A stretch of 64,000 nt of DNA from Bifidobacterium callimiconis (GCF_003952005.1 NZ_QXGJ01000001.1:419894-483893), one strand, 5' to 3'. Shown: positions 32,373-41,911, counted from the first letter of the stretch. A program made the numbers and translations. Notes: generated by a model from the sequence alone, not told the origin.

Positions 32373-32665
32373 TACTTCACCTCCTTGTCGGCGAGTGCCG
32401 GGAGATCGGCTGCGTCTTCGGCTGTGGCGAGCAGATCGCTGGGACGTTCGCCGACTGCGAGCGCGGCGGATACGAATTCGGAGAGCTTCATGTCACCGCG
32501 GGAGAGGCGGGTCGAGAGAGTCTGACGATGCATACCAAGGCGCACAGCAAGGACTTTCTTAGGGATCTCGTCGCCGGCGGCCGCTCGACGAATACTACGA
32601 ACGCCTGCAGCGGCAATCCTTAGTCCTACATCGCATATAAGCTTGCTGTCAAAATTTATGGACAT
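32372..32665 (-). CDS. Leftward XRE-like regulator (Cro-like)
   Basis: A 97-residue protein with a helix-turn-helix region (about residues 35-70, EIPKKVLAVRLGMHRQTLST) and the C-terminal motif LSEFVSAALAVGERPSDLLA. The same L-x-EF-x-S-x-x-L-x-x-GERPS pattern occurs in the divergent rightward regulator, so the two are paralogues. A consensus promoter lies just upstream and the predicted start of transcription falls at the ATG (leaderless). As first gene of the leftward early direction it is the likelier Cro counterpart. Confidence 0.65.
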   Translation of the reverse strand: MSINFDSKLICDVGLRIAAAGVRSIRRAAAGDEIPKKVLAVRLGMHRQTLSTRLSRGDMKLSEFVSAALAVGERPSDLLATAEDAADLPALADKEVK

Positions 32666-32672
32666 ACCAAGT

Positions 32673-32701
32673 ACTGTAAAAACTTTCGGACATTCTGTCA
32701 A
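32673..32701 (-). promoter_or_regulatory. Leftward early promoter, near-consensus and leaderless
   Basis: -35 TTGACA (32701-32696), exactly 17 bp, then -10 TACAGT (32678-32673). Seven bases later comes the ATG of the leftward regulator, so the transcript probably begins at the start codon, as with lambda cI from PRM. Confidence 0.75.
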
Positions 32702-32715
32702 ATCTTTTTGACGGC

Positions 32716-32735
32716 GTGTCGTTAAATTTGGACAC
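32716..32735. promoter_or_regulatory. Operator candidate between divergent regulators
   Basis: GTGTC and GACAC form an inverted repeat with a 10-bp centre in the 83-bp gap between the two regulator genes. A TACACT box (32737-32742) ends six bases before the rightward ATG, so that gene too may be leaderless and repressed through this site. Confidence 0.5.
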
Positions 32736-32748
32736 ATACACTTTTCGC

Positions 32749-33141
32749 ATGGCACGAAAAGGACGAGCATGGACACCGGTCGATATCGAATCGGTGAAGG
32801 AGCTCCAGAAGCTCCGAGAAAAAGACGGGCGAGATCTTTCTCTTCGCGCTATTGGCGCGGCAACGGGAATTAGTCACGGTCGAATTGGAGACCTATTTAA
32901 TTTCACGAACGGAGCCCCATCCCTCTACGAATTCACATCTCTGTGTCTGTTGTTCGGGGAGCGGCCTTCCTCTGTGCTGGAACGGGTCATGCAGACACTT
33001 GAACAACAGGGCCTCTCCCCCGCACTATCCGATACGGAAGCGATCCGTCTGGCTCACGAGGAAGCCATGAAAGAACCAATGGACCTCGACCAATTCGCCA
33101 AAACCCTCACAACGGAAAACAGCGTCCGGCACGCCAACTGA
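32749..33141 (+). CDS. Rightward XRE-like regulator (CI-like repressor candidate)
   Basis: A 130-residue protein with a helix-turn-helix (about residues 29-60, SLRAIGAATGISHGRIGDLF), the shared motif LYEFTSLCLLFGERPSSVLE, and an acidic C-terminal tail (DTEAIRLAHEEAMKEPMDLD). It lacks a RecA-responsive peptidase domain, fitting a small repressor that would be inactivated through ImmA-type cleavage or antirepression. It is followed by the DUF4041 gene. Which of the two regulators holds lysogeny is inferred, not shown. Confidence 0.65.
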   Translation: MARKGRAWTPVDIESVKELQKLREKDGRDLSLRAIGAATGISHGRIGDLFNFTNGAPSLYEFTSLCLLFGERPSSVLERVMQTLEQQGLSPALSDTEAIRLAHEEAMKEPMDLDQFAKTLTTENSVRHAN

Positions 33142-33169
33142 ACCACTAGAAAGACAAGGGAGTCCAACC

Positions 33170-34660
33170 ATGGGAAAGCATTCCGCAGGATCCGCCGCCA
33201 ACGCCATCCCCACACAGCGCGACGAGGCCATCCAGCAGTACCAGGCCGAACATAACGGAGCATTACCTCCGGAAATGGCACAGCCGTCCACACCAATCGC
33301 CATAAACCAGCCGGCACCGACAACCCAACCCGAGCAACCGTCCACACAGGACAAAGTGCCCCTGTTCGGCCGCAAACAGGAGATCCTGCGCCTACGCACC
33401 GAACTCGCCAGAATGACGGCCGACAACAATCGACTCTGGCAGGAAAACCACGACATGACCGTCCGGATCCAACAGCTCGGAGGCATGAGCATCGCGGAAC
33501 GCGACGAACTCATCCGACAGCTCGACACGCAGATCGCGCAACGGCAAGCCATGAGCTCGACCATCGACGACCAGCTCACCGACAGCCGCCAAGAGCTCGA
33601 CAAAATCCGGAGCAGAGTGCTCGACCTGCGCAACTCCGAAGACCTGCAGGAAGTCGGACTCTACGACTACGAGAACCCCGCCGAGGACAGCGTCGCCCTC
33701 CAGACCAGGCTCGCCACGAACCGCCAGCAGCAGAAGGAAATGGTCCGAGACAAGACCGCCGTACACACCACCCGCGGATTCACCTTCAACAACTCCACAT
33801 CCAAGGGCAACAAGTTCCTCAAGGACATGGCCCAGATGGCACTGAGCCTGTACAACGCCGAGGCCGAGAACTGCGTCAAAAGCGTCAAGGCCGGCAATCT
33901 GGAGACGTCCATCAAGCGCCTGAACCGGTGCTCCGACAGGATCGCGCGATTCGGCAAATTCATCGAACTGCGGATCTCTGTCGGATACCAGCGGCTCCGC
34001 ATCGAGGAGCTCGAGCTCACCGCCCGACACATGCAGGCCGTCAAGGCTGAAAAGGACGCCGAACGCGAGCGCCGAGCGGAACTACGTGAACAGCAGAAGG
34101 CCCAGAAGGAGCTGGAAGCCGAGATGGCACGCCTGCGCAAGGAGCAGGAACACTACCAGAACGTGCTCGCCAAGATGAAGGAGAAGGGAGACCTCGAGGA
34201 AGCCGCGAAACTGGAGGCCAAGCTCGACGACATCGACAAGTCCATCAACGACGTCGACTACCGGGCCGCGAACATCCTCGCCGGCTACGTGTACGTCATC
34301 AGCGACGTGGGCGCGTTCGGCGAGCGCATGGTCAAGATCGGCATGACCAGGCGCCTGGATCCGATGGATCGCGTGAGGGAGCTGTCGAGCGCGGCCGTGC
34401 CGTTCAAGTTCGATGTGCATGCGCTGTTCTTCTCCGAGGACGCGGTGTCGTTGGAGACGATGCTGCACCACGAGTTCGAGGATCGTCGTGTGAACAAGGT
34501 GAACGCGCGCAAGGAGTTCTACTACTGCACGCCGCAGGAGGTGCTGGACAAGCTGCGGGAGAAGGACGTGGCCGTGGTCGAGTACCGTGTCGAGCCCGAA
34601 GCCGAGGAGTACCGGATCAGCCGTTCCATCGAGGAACAGCGGAGGCAGGCGCAACGGTGA
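33170..34660 (+). CDS. DUF4041 protein with C-terminal GIY-YIG-like (MUG113/T5orf172) domain
   Basis: A 496-residue protein. An N-terminal disordered part is followed by long coiled coils (about residues 70-170 and 280-370, ARMTADNNRLWQENHDMTVR, KAQKELEAEMARLRKEQEHY) around a DUF4041 core (NKFLKDMAQMALSLYNAEAE). The C-terminus is a GIY-YIG-type nuclease fold: GYVYVISDVGAFGERMVKIG, MTRRLDPMDRVRELSSA, HHEFEDRRVNKVNARKEFYY. ATG has GGAG upstream. Found in many lysogeny modules; DNA processing or phage defence is suspected. Confidence 0.8.
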   Translation: MGKHSAGSAANAIPTQRDEAIQQYQAEHNGALPPEMAQPSTPIAINQPAPTTQPEQPSTQDKVPLFGRKQEILRLRTELARMTADNNRLWQENHDMTVRIQQLGGMSIAERDELIRQLDTQIAQRQAMSSTIDDQLTDSRQELDKIRSRVLDLRNSEDLQEVGLYDYENPAEDSVALQTRLATNRQQQKEMVRDKTAVHTTRGFTFNNSTSKGNKFLKDMAQMALSLYNAEAENCVKSVKAGNLETSIKRLNRCSDRIARFGKFIELRISVGYQRLRIEELELTARHMQAVKAEKDAERERRAELREQQKAQKELEAEMARLRKEQEHYQNVLAKMKEKGDLEEAAKLEAKLDDIDKSINDVDYRAANILAGYVYVISDVGAFGERMVKIGMTRRLDPMDRVRELSSAAVPFKFDVHALFFSEDAVSLETMLHHEFEDRRVNKVNARKEFYYCTPQEVLDKLREKDVAVVEYRVEPEAEEYRISRSIEEQRRQAQR

Positions 34661-34707
34661 CCGCCGAGCTCGGCAGTGTCAACCAATAACCAACACGCAC
34701 ATAAACA

Positions 34708-34747
34708 ACCGCCCCGGCAACTCACAGCGAGTGCCGGGGCGGTTTTG
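34708..34747. terminator. Bidirectional terminator after the DUF4041 gene
   Basis: AACCGCCCCGGCA pairs with TGCCGGGGCGGTT with further CTC/GAG pairing, then TTTTGCG. It separates convergent genes, so it can serve both. Confidence 0.88.
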
Positions 34748-34750
34748 CGT

Positions 34751-35191
34751 TTACATGAATCCGAGTGTCTTGGCGATGGCGATGAGTGCCAAGGCGACTG
34801 CTCCGCAGCTTCCGATCAGGACGAGTGCCCAGTCGCACCAGAAGCATACCCAGAAGGTCTTTTTGTGGGATTTGATGAACCGGTACGCGCGTTTTCCTCG
34901 GTTGTCTTCGAACGCGTATTTCATGTCGGCGACTCTGAACAGGAATCGCAGGAAGGGATGCCAGCCGGTGATGTATGACAGTGCCGACGTGTCCGCTCCT
35001 TTTACCGTTGGGGAGTCGGTTCGGCTCATGTCCTCGATGCTGTCTTTGATTTCCAAAGTATTCCTAGCATCGCCTTCATAACGTTCCGATTTGTCGTCGG
35101 ACAATCTTCCGGCGGCTTGGTCGTCGCCGTATTTCCCTCCTAGGGCGTCCGTGCTTGCGTTGAGGAAACGATCATCAAGTTCTTCTGCCAT
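34751..35191 (-). CDS. Membrane protein of the lysogeny module
   Basis: A 146-residue protein with a long polar, acidic N-terminus (about 75 residues) and one or two C-terminal membrane segments (KTFWVCFWCDWALVLIGSCG, VALALIAIAKTLGFM). It lies six bases behind immA and is presumably co-transcribed, so expressed in the lysogen. Position suggests superinfection immunity; no family recognised. Confidence 0.6.
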   Translation of the reverse strand: MAEELDDRFLNASTDALGGKYGDDQAAGRLSDDKSERYEGDARNTLEIKDSIEDMSRTDSPTVKGADTSALSYITGWHPFLRFLFRVADMKYAFEDNRGKRAYRFIKSHKKTFWVCFWCDWALVLIGSCGAVALALIAIAKTLGFM

Positions 35192-35197
35192 CGAACG

Positions 35198-35704
35198 TCA
35201 ATCCTTCTGCGGTGGATTTTTCTCGAGTCGTTCCCGTCGTTTGCGCGCGGCGTCGAGCGATACGCCGAATTTCGCCGCGATATCGATGAGGCTTCGTCCC
35301 TCGTCGAGCATGTTCAGGAAATGTTCTTCAGGCATGAGCAGGGCTCCGGCGAACTCGTCGGCATAGAATTCATGCAGATCGTATCGCCCCGGCTCTCGCT
35401 TCTCGGCAAACGAGAAATCATCGTCGTCGGACACTTCCACCCGTTCGACATAGTGCCCCAGTTCGTGAGCGAGGGTGAACCTACGTCGGGTTTCTGATTC
35501 CGATGATTCGACGTAGGAGCGCGCCGGCTCCTTGGGCTTCTTTACGACCATGCCGGATACGCCGGCCGGCAACGACGCCTGATACGGTGTAACGCCCATA
35601 GCTCGACTGATCGTCGCTATCTTGACCGGGAAACGGCCATCCCAATAATTATCCAGGACGTTCTGAGCGCGTTCGCGCGCGTCCTGCCATACTAGTTTCG
35701 CCAT
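35198..35704 (-). CDS. ImmA/IrrE-family metallopeptidase
   Basis: A 168-residue protein with the zinc motif HELGH in RRFTLAHELGHYVERVE, a downstream YADEFAGALLMPEE supplying the third ligand, and a C-terminal helix-turn-helix-like GRSLIDIAAKFGVSLDAARKR. ImmA proteins cleave the phage repressor during induction (ICEBs1, phi105). Here the regulator is not adjacent. ATG 35704 was chosen because GAGAGGTG fits it; a promoter lies at 35755-35783. Confidence 0.88.
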   Translation of the reverse strand: MAKLVWQDARERAQNVLDNYWDGRFPVKIATISRAMGVTPYQASLPAGVSGMVVKKPKEPARSYVESSESETRRRFTLAHELGHYVERVEVSDDDDFSFAEKREPGRYDLHEFYADEFAGALLMPEEHFLNMLDEGRSLIDIAAKFGVSLDAARKRRERLEKNPPQKD

Positions 35705-35754
35705 TGTCACCTCTCTCGCATGTCATTGCTCATTATGGCAAGAAAATATGTCGG

Positions 35755-35783
35755 AGCATATGTTCTATCCGGCAGAAGGTCAA
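35755..35783 (-). promoter_or_regulatory. Promoter of immA and the membrane-protein gene
   Basis: -35 TTGACC (35783-35778), 17 bp, -10 TATGCT (35760-35755), just past the integrase stop codon. It allows the two lysogeny genes to be expressed apart from the integrase. Confidence 0.6.
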
Positions 35784-35788
35784 AACAT

Positions 35789-37057
35789 TCACTCACCATC
35801 ACTGGCCGATGCTTCCACGATCTGCGTATCGATGATGTCGGGGTCGTCATGCAGGTCGGGTATCGCCTGGCCCAATAGGGCGGCGAGGGATGCGGCGTCG
35901 CGGTGGGTGTAGTGGTTGGTCATGGTGATGCTGGTGTGGCCCATGATGGCGGTGCGAGCGTCGTCGGGCATGTTGGCTCGGGCGGTCATGCTGGCCATCC
36001 AGTGGCGGGCGGAATGGATGTTGACCATCGGCAGGCCGGCCGCCTTCAGAGCCTTTCGCCAGTTGTAGCGTTCCGCGGAGCTGCGCACCGGGTTGCCGCG
36101 CGCGTTCGTGAACACAAGCTGGCGCAGGCCGATGTTCAACCGTTCGATGCGCGACCACAACCGCGTCCACAGACTCTCCGAGATCGGAACGAACCGTCTG
36201 GCCGCGCGCGTCTTCGGCGTGGTGAGCCACAGGGTGCCGTATAGGTGCTCGGCCTTGAGCCACCCCGGTATCTCCACGTCGCCGGGAAGCCCGTACTGCT
36301 GTATCTGCTGGCACACGTCGATTCCCGGCACGCCGTCGCGGCGCCTCAGCTGGAACGGCATGAGCGCGTACCGTTCGCCCTCCCTCATGCCGGCTGCGAA
36401 CGCGAGCTCGAACAGCAGCATCCACGATTCGTCCACGTCCACGGTCAATGCCGGGCCGCGTCGTTTCGCGCCCCGGTTGGGCACGGCCTCGATCAGTCGT
36501 TTCGGCTGGTCGGGCGAGAGTATCCGCGTTTCGGCGGGCTCCACCCTCGGTGGCTTGACCCTGCGGCACGGATCCACGGGGATGAGCTCCTCGAGTTCGG
36601 CCTGGTCGAGCATCATCTTCAGGCTCACGTAATGGTCCTTGAGAGTGGACGGGGCGAGCCGCTTGCCGAGCACCCTCATGCAGCGGCGGATGTGGTCGGG
36701 CTTCAGCTCGTCGAGACGGACGTGGCCGATGACCTGCATGCATGCGTGGATGCGACCGGCCCGTGTCCGGTACGTGGTCGGCTTGACGTTCAGCCGGTAC
36801 TCCTCGAGCCAGCGTTCCGCATAGTCCTCGAGCAGCGGGCTTTTGGCGCCGGGCAGCCTGCCGGTACGTTCCATATCGGCGATCCTCGCGTCGAACCGTT
36901 CGCGCGCATCGGCCTTGGTCTTGCCCTTGGCGGTGATGAACCGGCGTCTGCCGGTGGCGGGATCGGGGTCGATCTCGCGGCGGAACTCCCATGATCCGTC
37001 CCTGCGATGGATGATGCTGCCCGAACCCTTGGTGCGTCGTCTGCCGTTGGCCGCCAT
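35789..37057 (-). CDS. int: Tyrosine-type phage integrase
   Basis: A 422-residue tyrosine recombinase: N-terminal arm-binding and SAM-like core-binding parts (about residues 1-160), catalytic Arg in FAAGMREGERYALM, HSARHW box, GHTSITMTNHY with Tyr at about residue 383. It joins attP to the 3' end of ychF. ATG has GGGAGG upstream. The paired arm sites (517-537, 37118-37138) fit its long N-terminus. It is transcribed toward the immunity genes. Confidence 0.95.
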   Translation of the reverse strand: MAANGRRRTKGSGSIIHRRDGSWEFRREIDPDPATGRRRFITAKGKTKADARERFDARIADMERTGRLPGAKSPLLEDYAERWLEEYRLNVKPTTYRTRAGRIHACMQVIGHVRLDELKPDHIRRCMRVLGKRLAPSTLKDHYVSLKMMLDQAELEELIPVDPCRRVKPPRVEPAETRILSPDQPKRLIEAVPNRGAKRRGPALTVDVDESWMLLFELAFAAGMREGERYALMPFQLRRRDGVPGIDVCQQIQQYGLPGDVEIPGWLKAEHLYGTLWLTTPKTRAARRFVPISESLWTRLWSRIERLNIGLRQLVFTNARGNPVRSSAERYNWRKALKAAGLPMVNIHSARHWMASMTARANMPDDARTAIMGHTSITMTNHYTHRDAASLAALLGQAIPDLHDDPDIIDTQIVEASASDGE

Positions 37058-37117
37058 GATTGCCTCCCATCATCGGGAGCACCCTCGGATGCCGTGACCG
37101 CGAGCGCCCCTGTACAA

Positions 37118-37138
37118 GGGCACTCTATTGGCACTCTA
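37118..37138 (+). repeat. Integrase arm-type sites, right arm (two direct copies)
   Basis: GGGCACTCTA at 37118 and GGCACTCTA at 37130 repeat with the same 11-bp pitch and orientation as the left-arm pair. They lie between the integrase start and attR. Confidence 0.75.
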
Positions 37139-37194
37139 TCCGTGCGTACAACGGCGGAATACGTGCGGGAAACGGCGGTTTTCCGTGAATCGAA

Positions 37195-37250
37195 AAACGG
37201 CGCGATTCCGGTCTTCCGTAGGGTCGGAAACGTTGGAATCACGCCGTTTT
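37195..37250 (-). terminator. Phage-supplied hairpin terminator behind ychF
   Basis: AAACGGCG-GATTCC pairs with GGAATC-CGCCGTTT (one mismatch), with a nested TTCCG/CGGAA stem in the loop. On the minus strand the stem ends in a T-run directly after the ychF stop and a small GGGGT/ACCCC hairpin. It would end ychF transcription inside the prophage. Confidence 0.65.
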
Positions 37251-37266
37251 CAGGGGTGTTTACCCC

Positions 37267-38361
<1,095 letters not shown>

Positions 38362-38411
38362 GGCTTCCAGTCTAAGGCCAACGCAGACAACAACTCCCGT
38401 TATCCCAAAGA

Positions 38412-38440
38412 GGTATAATCAGGCAATCGCGACACACCAA
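38412..38440 (-). promoter_or_regulatory. Probable ychF promoter
   Basis: -35 TTGGTG (38440-38435), 17 bp, -10 TATACC (38417-38412). The box is also TATAAT on the other strand, so divergent use is possible. A 7-bp inverted repeat TGGTTAT/ATAACCA flanks the upstream side. Confidence 0.45.
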
Positions 38441-38514
38441 AGTTTGGTTATAGGTATTATTGATTTGCTGATAGCACGTCATAACCACCATGCATAACGA
38501 CTGGAGGAGTCTCC

Positions 38515-38622
38515 ATGCCCCGGATGTCTCGCAGAGACATGCCCCACATGCCGGAACGTCACTGTTCGCAACGAAAATCAGGCCTCGGCATCCTGCCCGA
38601 GCAGCGTCCGTCAAAGGTTTGA
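38515..38622 (+). CDS. Possible leader peptide ahead of the amino-acid ABC operon
   Basis: A 35-codon frame with GGAGGA six bases before ATG encodes an Arg/Met-rich peptide (MPRMSRRDMPHMPERHC...). The gap 38362-38800 otherwise holds only inverted repeats (ATGTCTC/GAGACAT at about 38524-38540). An upstream peptide could couple transporter expression to amino-acid supply, but its stop is 178 bases from the first permease gene and no clear attenuator follows. Confidence 0.3.
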   Translation: MPRMSRRDMPHMPERHCSQRKSGLGILPEQRPSKV

Positions 38623-38800
38623 TCACACCCGCCATCCCACGCCCATCCCCCCGAACGGCCATCGTCCGAACCTATGGGCGTGCATGACGACACAGAAAAA
38701 ACCGTATTGTATTCACAGACGTTTCCGAGAGAAAACCCATGCAAATATTTTCGATTCCATATACGCCGCATGAGCGTTCGCACGAGAGAGGAGGGACGCG

Positions 38801-39460
38801 ATGAGCTGGGAGATCATCCAGCAGAGCCTGCCCCTGTTCGAGAAGGCGTTCGTCCTCACCCTGAAGCTGTCCGCCATCGCCGTCATCCTGGCGACGCTGC
38901 TTGGCCTCGTGGTGGCGCTCGCCCGTGACAGCCGCATCCCCGTGATTTCGCAGCTTTGCGCCACGTTCGAGGAGCTGCTGCGCAACACCCCGCTGCTGAT
39001 CCAGCTGTTCTTCCTGTACTACGGTCTGCCGTCCATCGGCCTGAAGCTGAGCGCGGAGACCTGCGCGATCATCGGCTCCTCGCTGCTGGGCGCGGCCTAC
39101 ATGTCCGGCGCGTTCCGTGGCGGATTCGGCGGCATCCCGAAGATCCAGCTTGAATCGGCCAGGGCTCTGGGCCTATCCCCCATGCAGATGATCCAGCACG
39201 TCATTCTGCCGCAGGGACTGGTGCGCAGCGTGCCCGCCGTCGCCGCCAACGCGATCTTCCTGGTCAAGGAGACCTCGGTGTTCACGGTGATCGCCGTACC
39301 CGAGCTGACGAACACGGCACGCGACCTTATCGGCATGTACTACCGCACCGACGAGTACCTGCTCGTGCTGGTGATCGCCTACGCGATCATCCTCATCCCG
39401 ATGTCCATCATCCTCACGCTTCTGGAAAGGAGGGTCCGTCGTGGTACCTTCGGCGATTGA
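38801..39460 (+). CDS. Polar amino-acid ABC importer, permease 1
   Basis: A 219-residue HisM/GlnP-type permease with five or so membrane segments (AFVLTLKLSAIAVILATLLG, LLIQLFFLYYGLPSIGLKLS) and the EAA-like loop ESARALGLSPMQMIQHVILP that contacts the ATPase. ATG has GAGGAGGG upstream. First structural gene of a four-gene importer. Substrate is probably glutamine, glutamate or cystine; not resolved. Confidence 0.9.
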   Translation: MSWEIIQQSLPLFEKAFVLTLKLSAIAVILATLLGLVVALARDSRIPVISQLCATFEELLRNTPLLIQLFFLYYGLPSIGLKLSAETCAIIGSSLLGAAYMSGAFRGGFGGIPKIQLESARALGLSPMQMIQHVILPQGLVRSVPAVAANAIFLVKETSVFTVIAVPELTNTARDLIGMYYRTDEYLLVLVIAYAIILIPMSIILTLLERRVRRGTFGD

Positions 39461-40166
39461 TCAGGCCCTCGTCCTCGCGGCGCAGCCCGGTTGGACGGTC
39501 ATCTTCACGGGAGACAACCTCACCCGTCTGCTCGGCGGCCTGTGGACGTCGGTCAGCGTGGCCGGACTCGCATTGATCTTCGGCATTCCGCTGGGCATCG
39601 TGCTCGGCGCGCTGCGCATCATGCACAATCCGGTGCTGCGTGCGGTGCTGCGACTCTACCTTGAGTTCTTCCGCATCATCCCCACGCTGGTGATCCTGTT
39701 CCTCTTCTACTACATCCTGCCGCGCGAGATGGGCGTGCAGGTGGATGGCGAGACCATCGCCGTGGTGGCGTTCGGCCTGTGGGTGGCGGCCGAGATCAGC
39801 GATGTCGTGCGCGGCGCCCTGATCTCCGTGCCCTCGCATCAGGTGGATGCCGGCAAGGCGCTGGGCATGAACGGACTGCAGCTGCTGTGGTACGTGCGTC
39901 TGCCCCAGTCGGTCAACCTCATGATCCCCGCGACCATCAACCTTGCGGCCCGCGTGATCATGACCACGTCCCTGCTGCTGCTGATCAGCGTGATCGACGT
40001 GATCACCGTCGGCCAGCAGATCATGGAGGCGAACCGCATGAGCCACCCGGATTCCGCGTTCTGGGTCTACGGTTTCGTGTTCCTGCTGTATTTCATCGTG
40101 TGCTGGCCTCTGGCGAGGATCGCCCAGGCCCTGGAGAAGCGCGCCAAGGAGCGTAACAATGGCTGA
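39441..40166 (+). CDS. Polar amino-acid ABC importer, permease 2
   Basis: A 241-residue HisM/GlnP-type permease. EAA-like loop DAGKALGMNGLQLLWYVRLP and N-terminal membrane segments (VSVAGLALIFGIPLGIVLGAL) are clear. It overlaps permease 1 by 20 bases and the ATPase gene by eight, so all three are coupled. The two permeases should form a heterodimer. Confidence 0.9.
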   Translation: MVPSAIDQALVLAAQPGWTVIFTGDNLTRLLGGLWTSVSVAGLALIFGIPLGIVLGALRIMHNPVLRAVLRLYLEFFRIIPTLVILFLFYYILPREMGVQVDGETIAVVAFGLWVAAEISDVVRGALISVPSHQVDAGKALGMNGLQLLWYVRLPQSVNLMIPATINLAARVIMTTSLLLLISVIDVITVGQQIMEANRMSHPDSAFWVYGFVFLLYFIVCWPLARIAQALEKRAKERNNG

Positions 40167-40953
40167 ACTTTCCGACAACGTCCCCACCACCACCGACGAG
40201 ACCCCGCTGCTGTCGGTCAAGCACCTGCGTAAGGCGTACGGCGATCACGAGGTGCTCAAGGACATCAGCTTCGACGTGCCACGCGGCAAGGTGTTCGTGC
40301 TGTTGGGCCCCTCCGGCTCCGGCAAGTCCACGCTCATCCGCTGCCTCAACGGTCTGGAGACCATTCAGGGCGGCACGATCGAGTTCAAGGGCAAGCCCGT
40401 CAGCGGCACCGAGAAGGAGTGGCGCAAGCTGCGCACCGAGATCGGCATGGTGTTCCAGAGCTACGATCTGTTCCCCAACCTCACCGTGGCGCAGAACATC
40501 CTGCTCGGCCCCACCAAGGTGCAGAAGCGCGCCAAGTCCGAGGTGGAGCCGCAGATGGACCGTCTGCTCGCTGACGTGCAGCTGAGCGAATACCGCAACG
40601 CCTATCCGCGTGAGCTGTCCGGCGGCCAGAAGCAGCGCATCGCCATCGTGCGCGCGCTGACCATGAACCCCGAGCTCATGCTGTTCGACGAGGTGACCGC
40701 CTCGCTCGACCCGGAGATGGTGCGTGAGGTGCTCGAGCTCATGCTGCGTCTGGCCAAGGAACACATGACCATGATCGTGGTGACCCACGAGATGGAGTTC
40801 GCCCGCCGCGTGGCCGACACCGTGCTGTTCCTCGAGAACGGCGTGATCCTGGAGCGTCAGTCCGGCGAGGACTTCTTCACGCATCCGGCCACCGACCGCG
40901 CACGCAGCTTCCTGGAAAGCATGTCGCCCATCACGGACGACGAAGCCAAGTAG
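40159..40953 (+). CDS. Polar amino-acid ABC importer, ATP-binding protein
   Basis: A 264-residue ATPase: Walker A GPSGSGKST, Q-loop VFQSYDLFPNLTV, signature LSGGQKQRIAI, Walker B LMLFDEVTASLDPE and switch His VTHEMEFA. It drives the two permeases. Family: GlnQ/HisP (polar amino acid). Confidence 0.94.
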   Translation: MAELSDNVPTTTDETPLLSVKHLRKAYGDHEVLKDISFDVPRGKVFVLLGPSGSGKSTLIRCLNGLETIQGGTIEFKGKPVSGTEKEWRKLRTEIGMVFQSYDLFPNLTVAQNILLGPTKVQKRAKSEVEPQMDRLLADVQLSEYRNAYPRELSGGQKQRIAIVRALTMNPELMLFDEVTASLDPEMVREVLELMLRLAKEHMTMIVVTHEMEFARRVADTVLFLENGVILERQSGEDFFTHPATDRARSFLESMSPITDDEAK

Positions 40954-41056
40954 CGACAACCAAGCAGGCAACCAAATCCACGTTCCATCCATCACCACAA
41001 CCATCATCAAATTTTTTGCAATCACGCAAATGAGAGGAATCCACAAGGGAGGAATC

Positions 41057-41911
41057 ATGAAGAAACTCAAGAAGATCATCGCCGGCCTGGTGGCCGGTGC
41101 CGCGCTGATCTCGCTCGCCGCCTGCGGCTCGTCCAACTCGGGCAGCAGCGACTCGTCCGCGTCCAGCCAGCAGGGCCAGACCGTCGAGCAGATCAAGAAG
41201 GCCGGCAAGATCCGCATCGCCACCTTCGGCGATCTGCCACCGTACGGCTACGTGAAGAACGACGGCACCCGCGCCGGCTACGACGTGGCCCTCGGCAACA
41301 AGCTCGCCGAGGATCTGGGCGTGAAGGTCGACTGGGTCCAGGTGAACGCCGACGGTCGTGTGGACGCCCTGAAGTCCGACAAGGTGGATCTGGTGCTCGC
41401 CAACTTCACCGTGACCGACGAGCGCAAGCAGGTCGTGGACTTCGCCAGCCCGTACATGAAGGTGTCGATCGGCGTGGTCTCCCCCGATTCCGCCAAGATC
41501 ACCAGCGCCGACCAGCTCAAGGGCAAGAGCCTGGCCGTGACCAAGGGCACCACCGCCGAGACCTACTTCACCCAGAAGTACCCGGATGTGAACCTGCAGA
41601 AGTACGATTCCAAGACCCAGCAGTTCCAGGCCTTCAAGGACGGCCGTGTTGACGCCCTCGCCGACGACAACACCTACCTGTACGCCTGGGCCAAGGAGAA
41701 CCCGGGCTACACCGTGGGCGTGAAGACCCTCGGCGAAGAGTCCACCATCGCCCCGGCCGTGAAGAAGGGCAACGCCGATCTGCTCAAGTGGGTCAACTCC
41801 GAGATCAAGACCCTCACCGACAACGGCTTCTTCGAGCAGGCCTACCAGGACGAGCTCGCCCCGTCGTTCACCGACGACATCAAGGCCGAGGACGTCATCA
41901 TCACCAAGTGA
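41057..41911 (+). CDS. Amino-acid-binding lipoprotein of the ABC importer
   Basis: A 284-residue family-3 solute-binding protein. The signal peptide ends in lipobox LISLAAC (Cys about residue 23), followed by a Ser-rich linker and the periplasmic-type fold (GKIRIATFGDLPPYGYVKND, DLVLANFTVTDERKQVVDFA, FKDGRVDALADDNTYLYAWA). The ATG at 41057 has GGGAGGA upstream; an ATG 9 codons earlier has no such site. It sits 103 bases after the ATPase gene and delivers the substrate. Confidence 0.92.
   Translation: MKKLKKIIAGLVAGAALISLAACGSSNSGSSDSSASSQQGQTVEQIKKAGKIRIATFGDLPPYGYVKNDGTRAGYDVALGNKLAEDLGVKVDWVQVNADGRVDALKSDKVDLVLANFTVTDERKQVVDFASPYMKVSIGVVSPDSAKITSADQLKGKSLAVTKGTTAETYFTQKYPDVNLQKYDSKTQQFQAFKDGRVDALADDNTYLYAWAKENPGYTVGVKTLGEESTIAPAVKKGNADLLKWVNSEIKTLTDNGFFEQAYQDELAPSFTDDIKAEDVIITK

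Noticed and set aside
38490..38687. A 65-codon frame beginning MHNDWRSL
   Set aside because: No ribosome site, and the overlapping frame at 38515 has a much better one.
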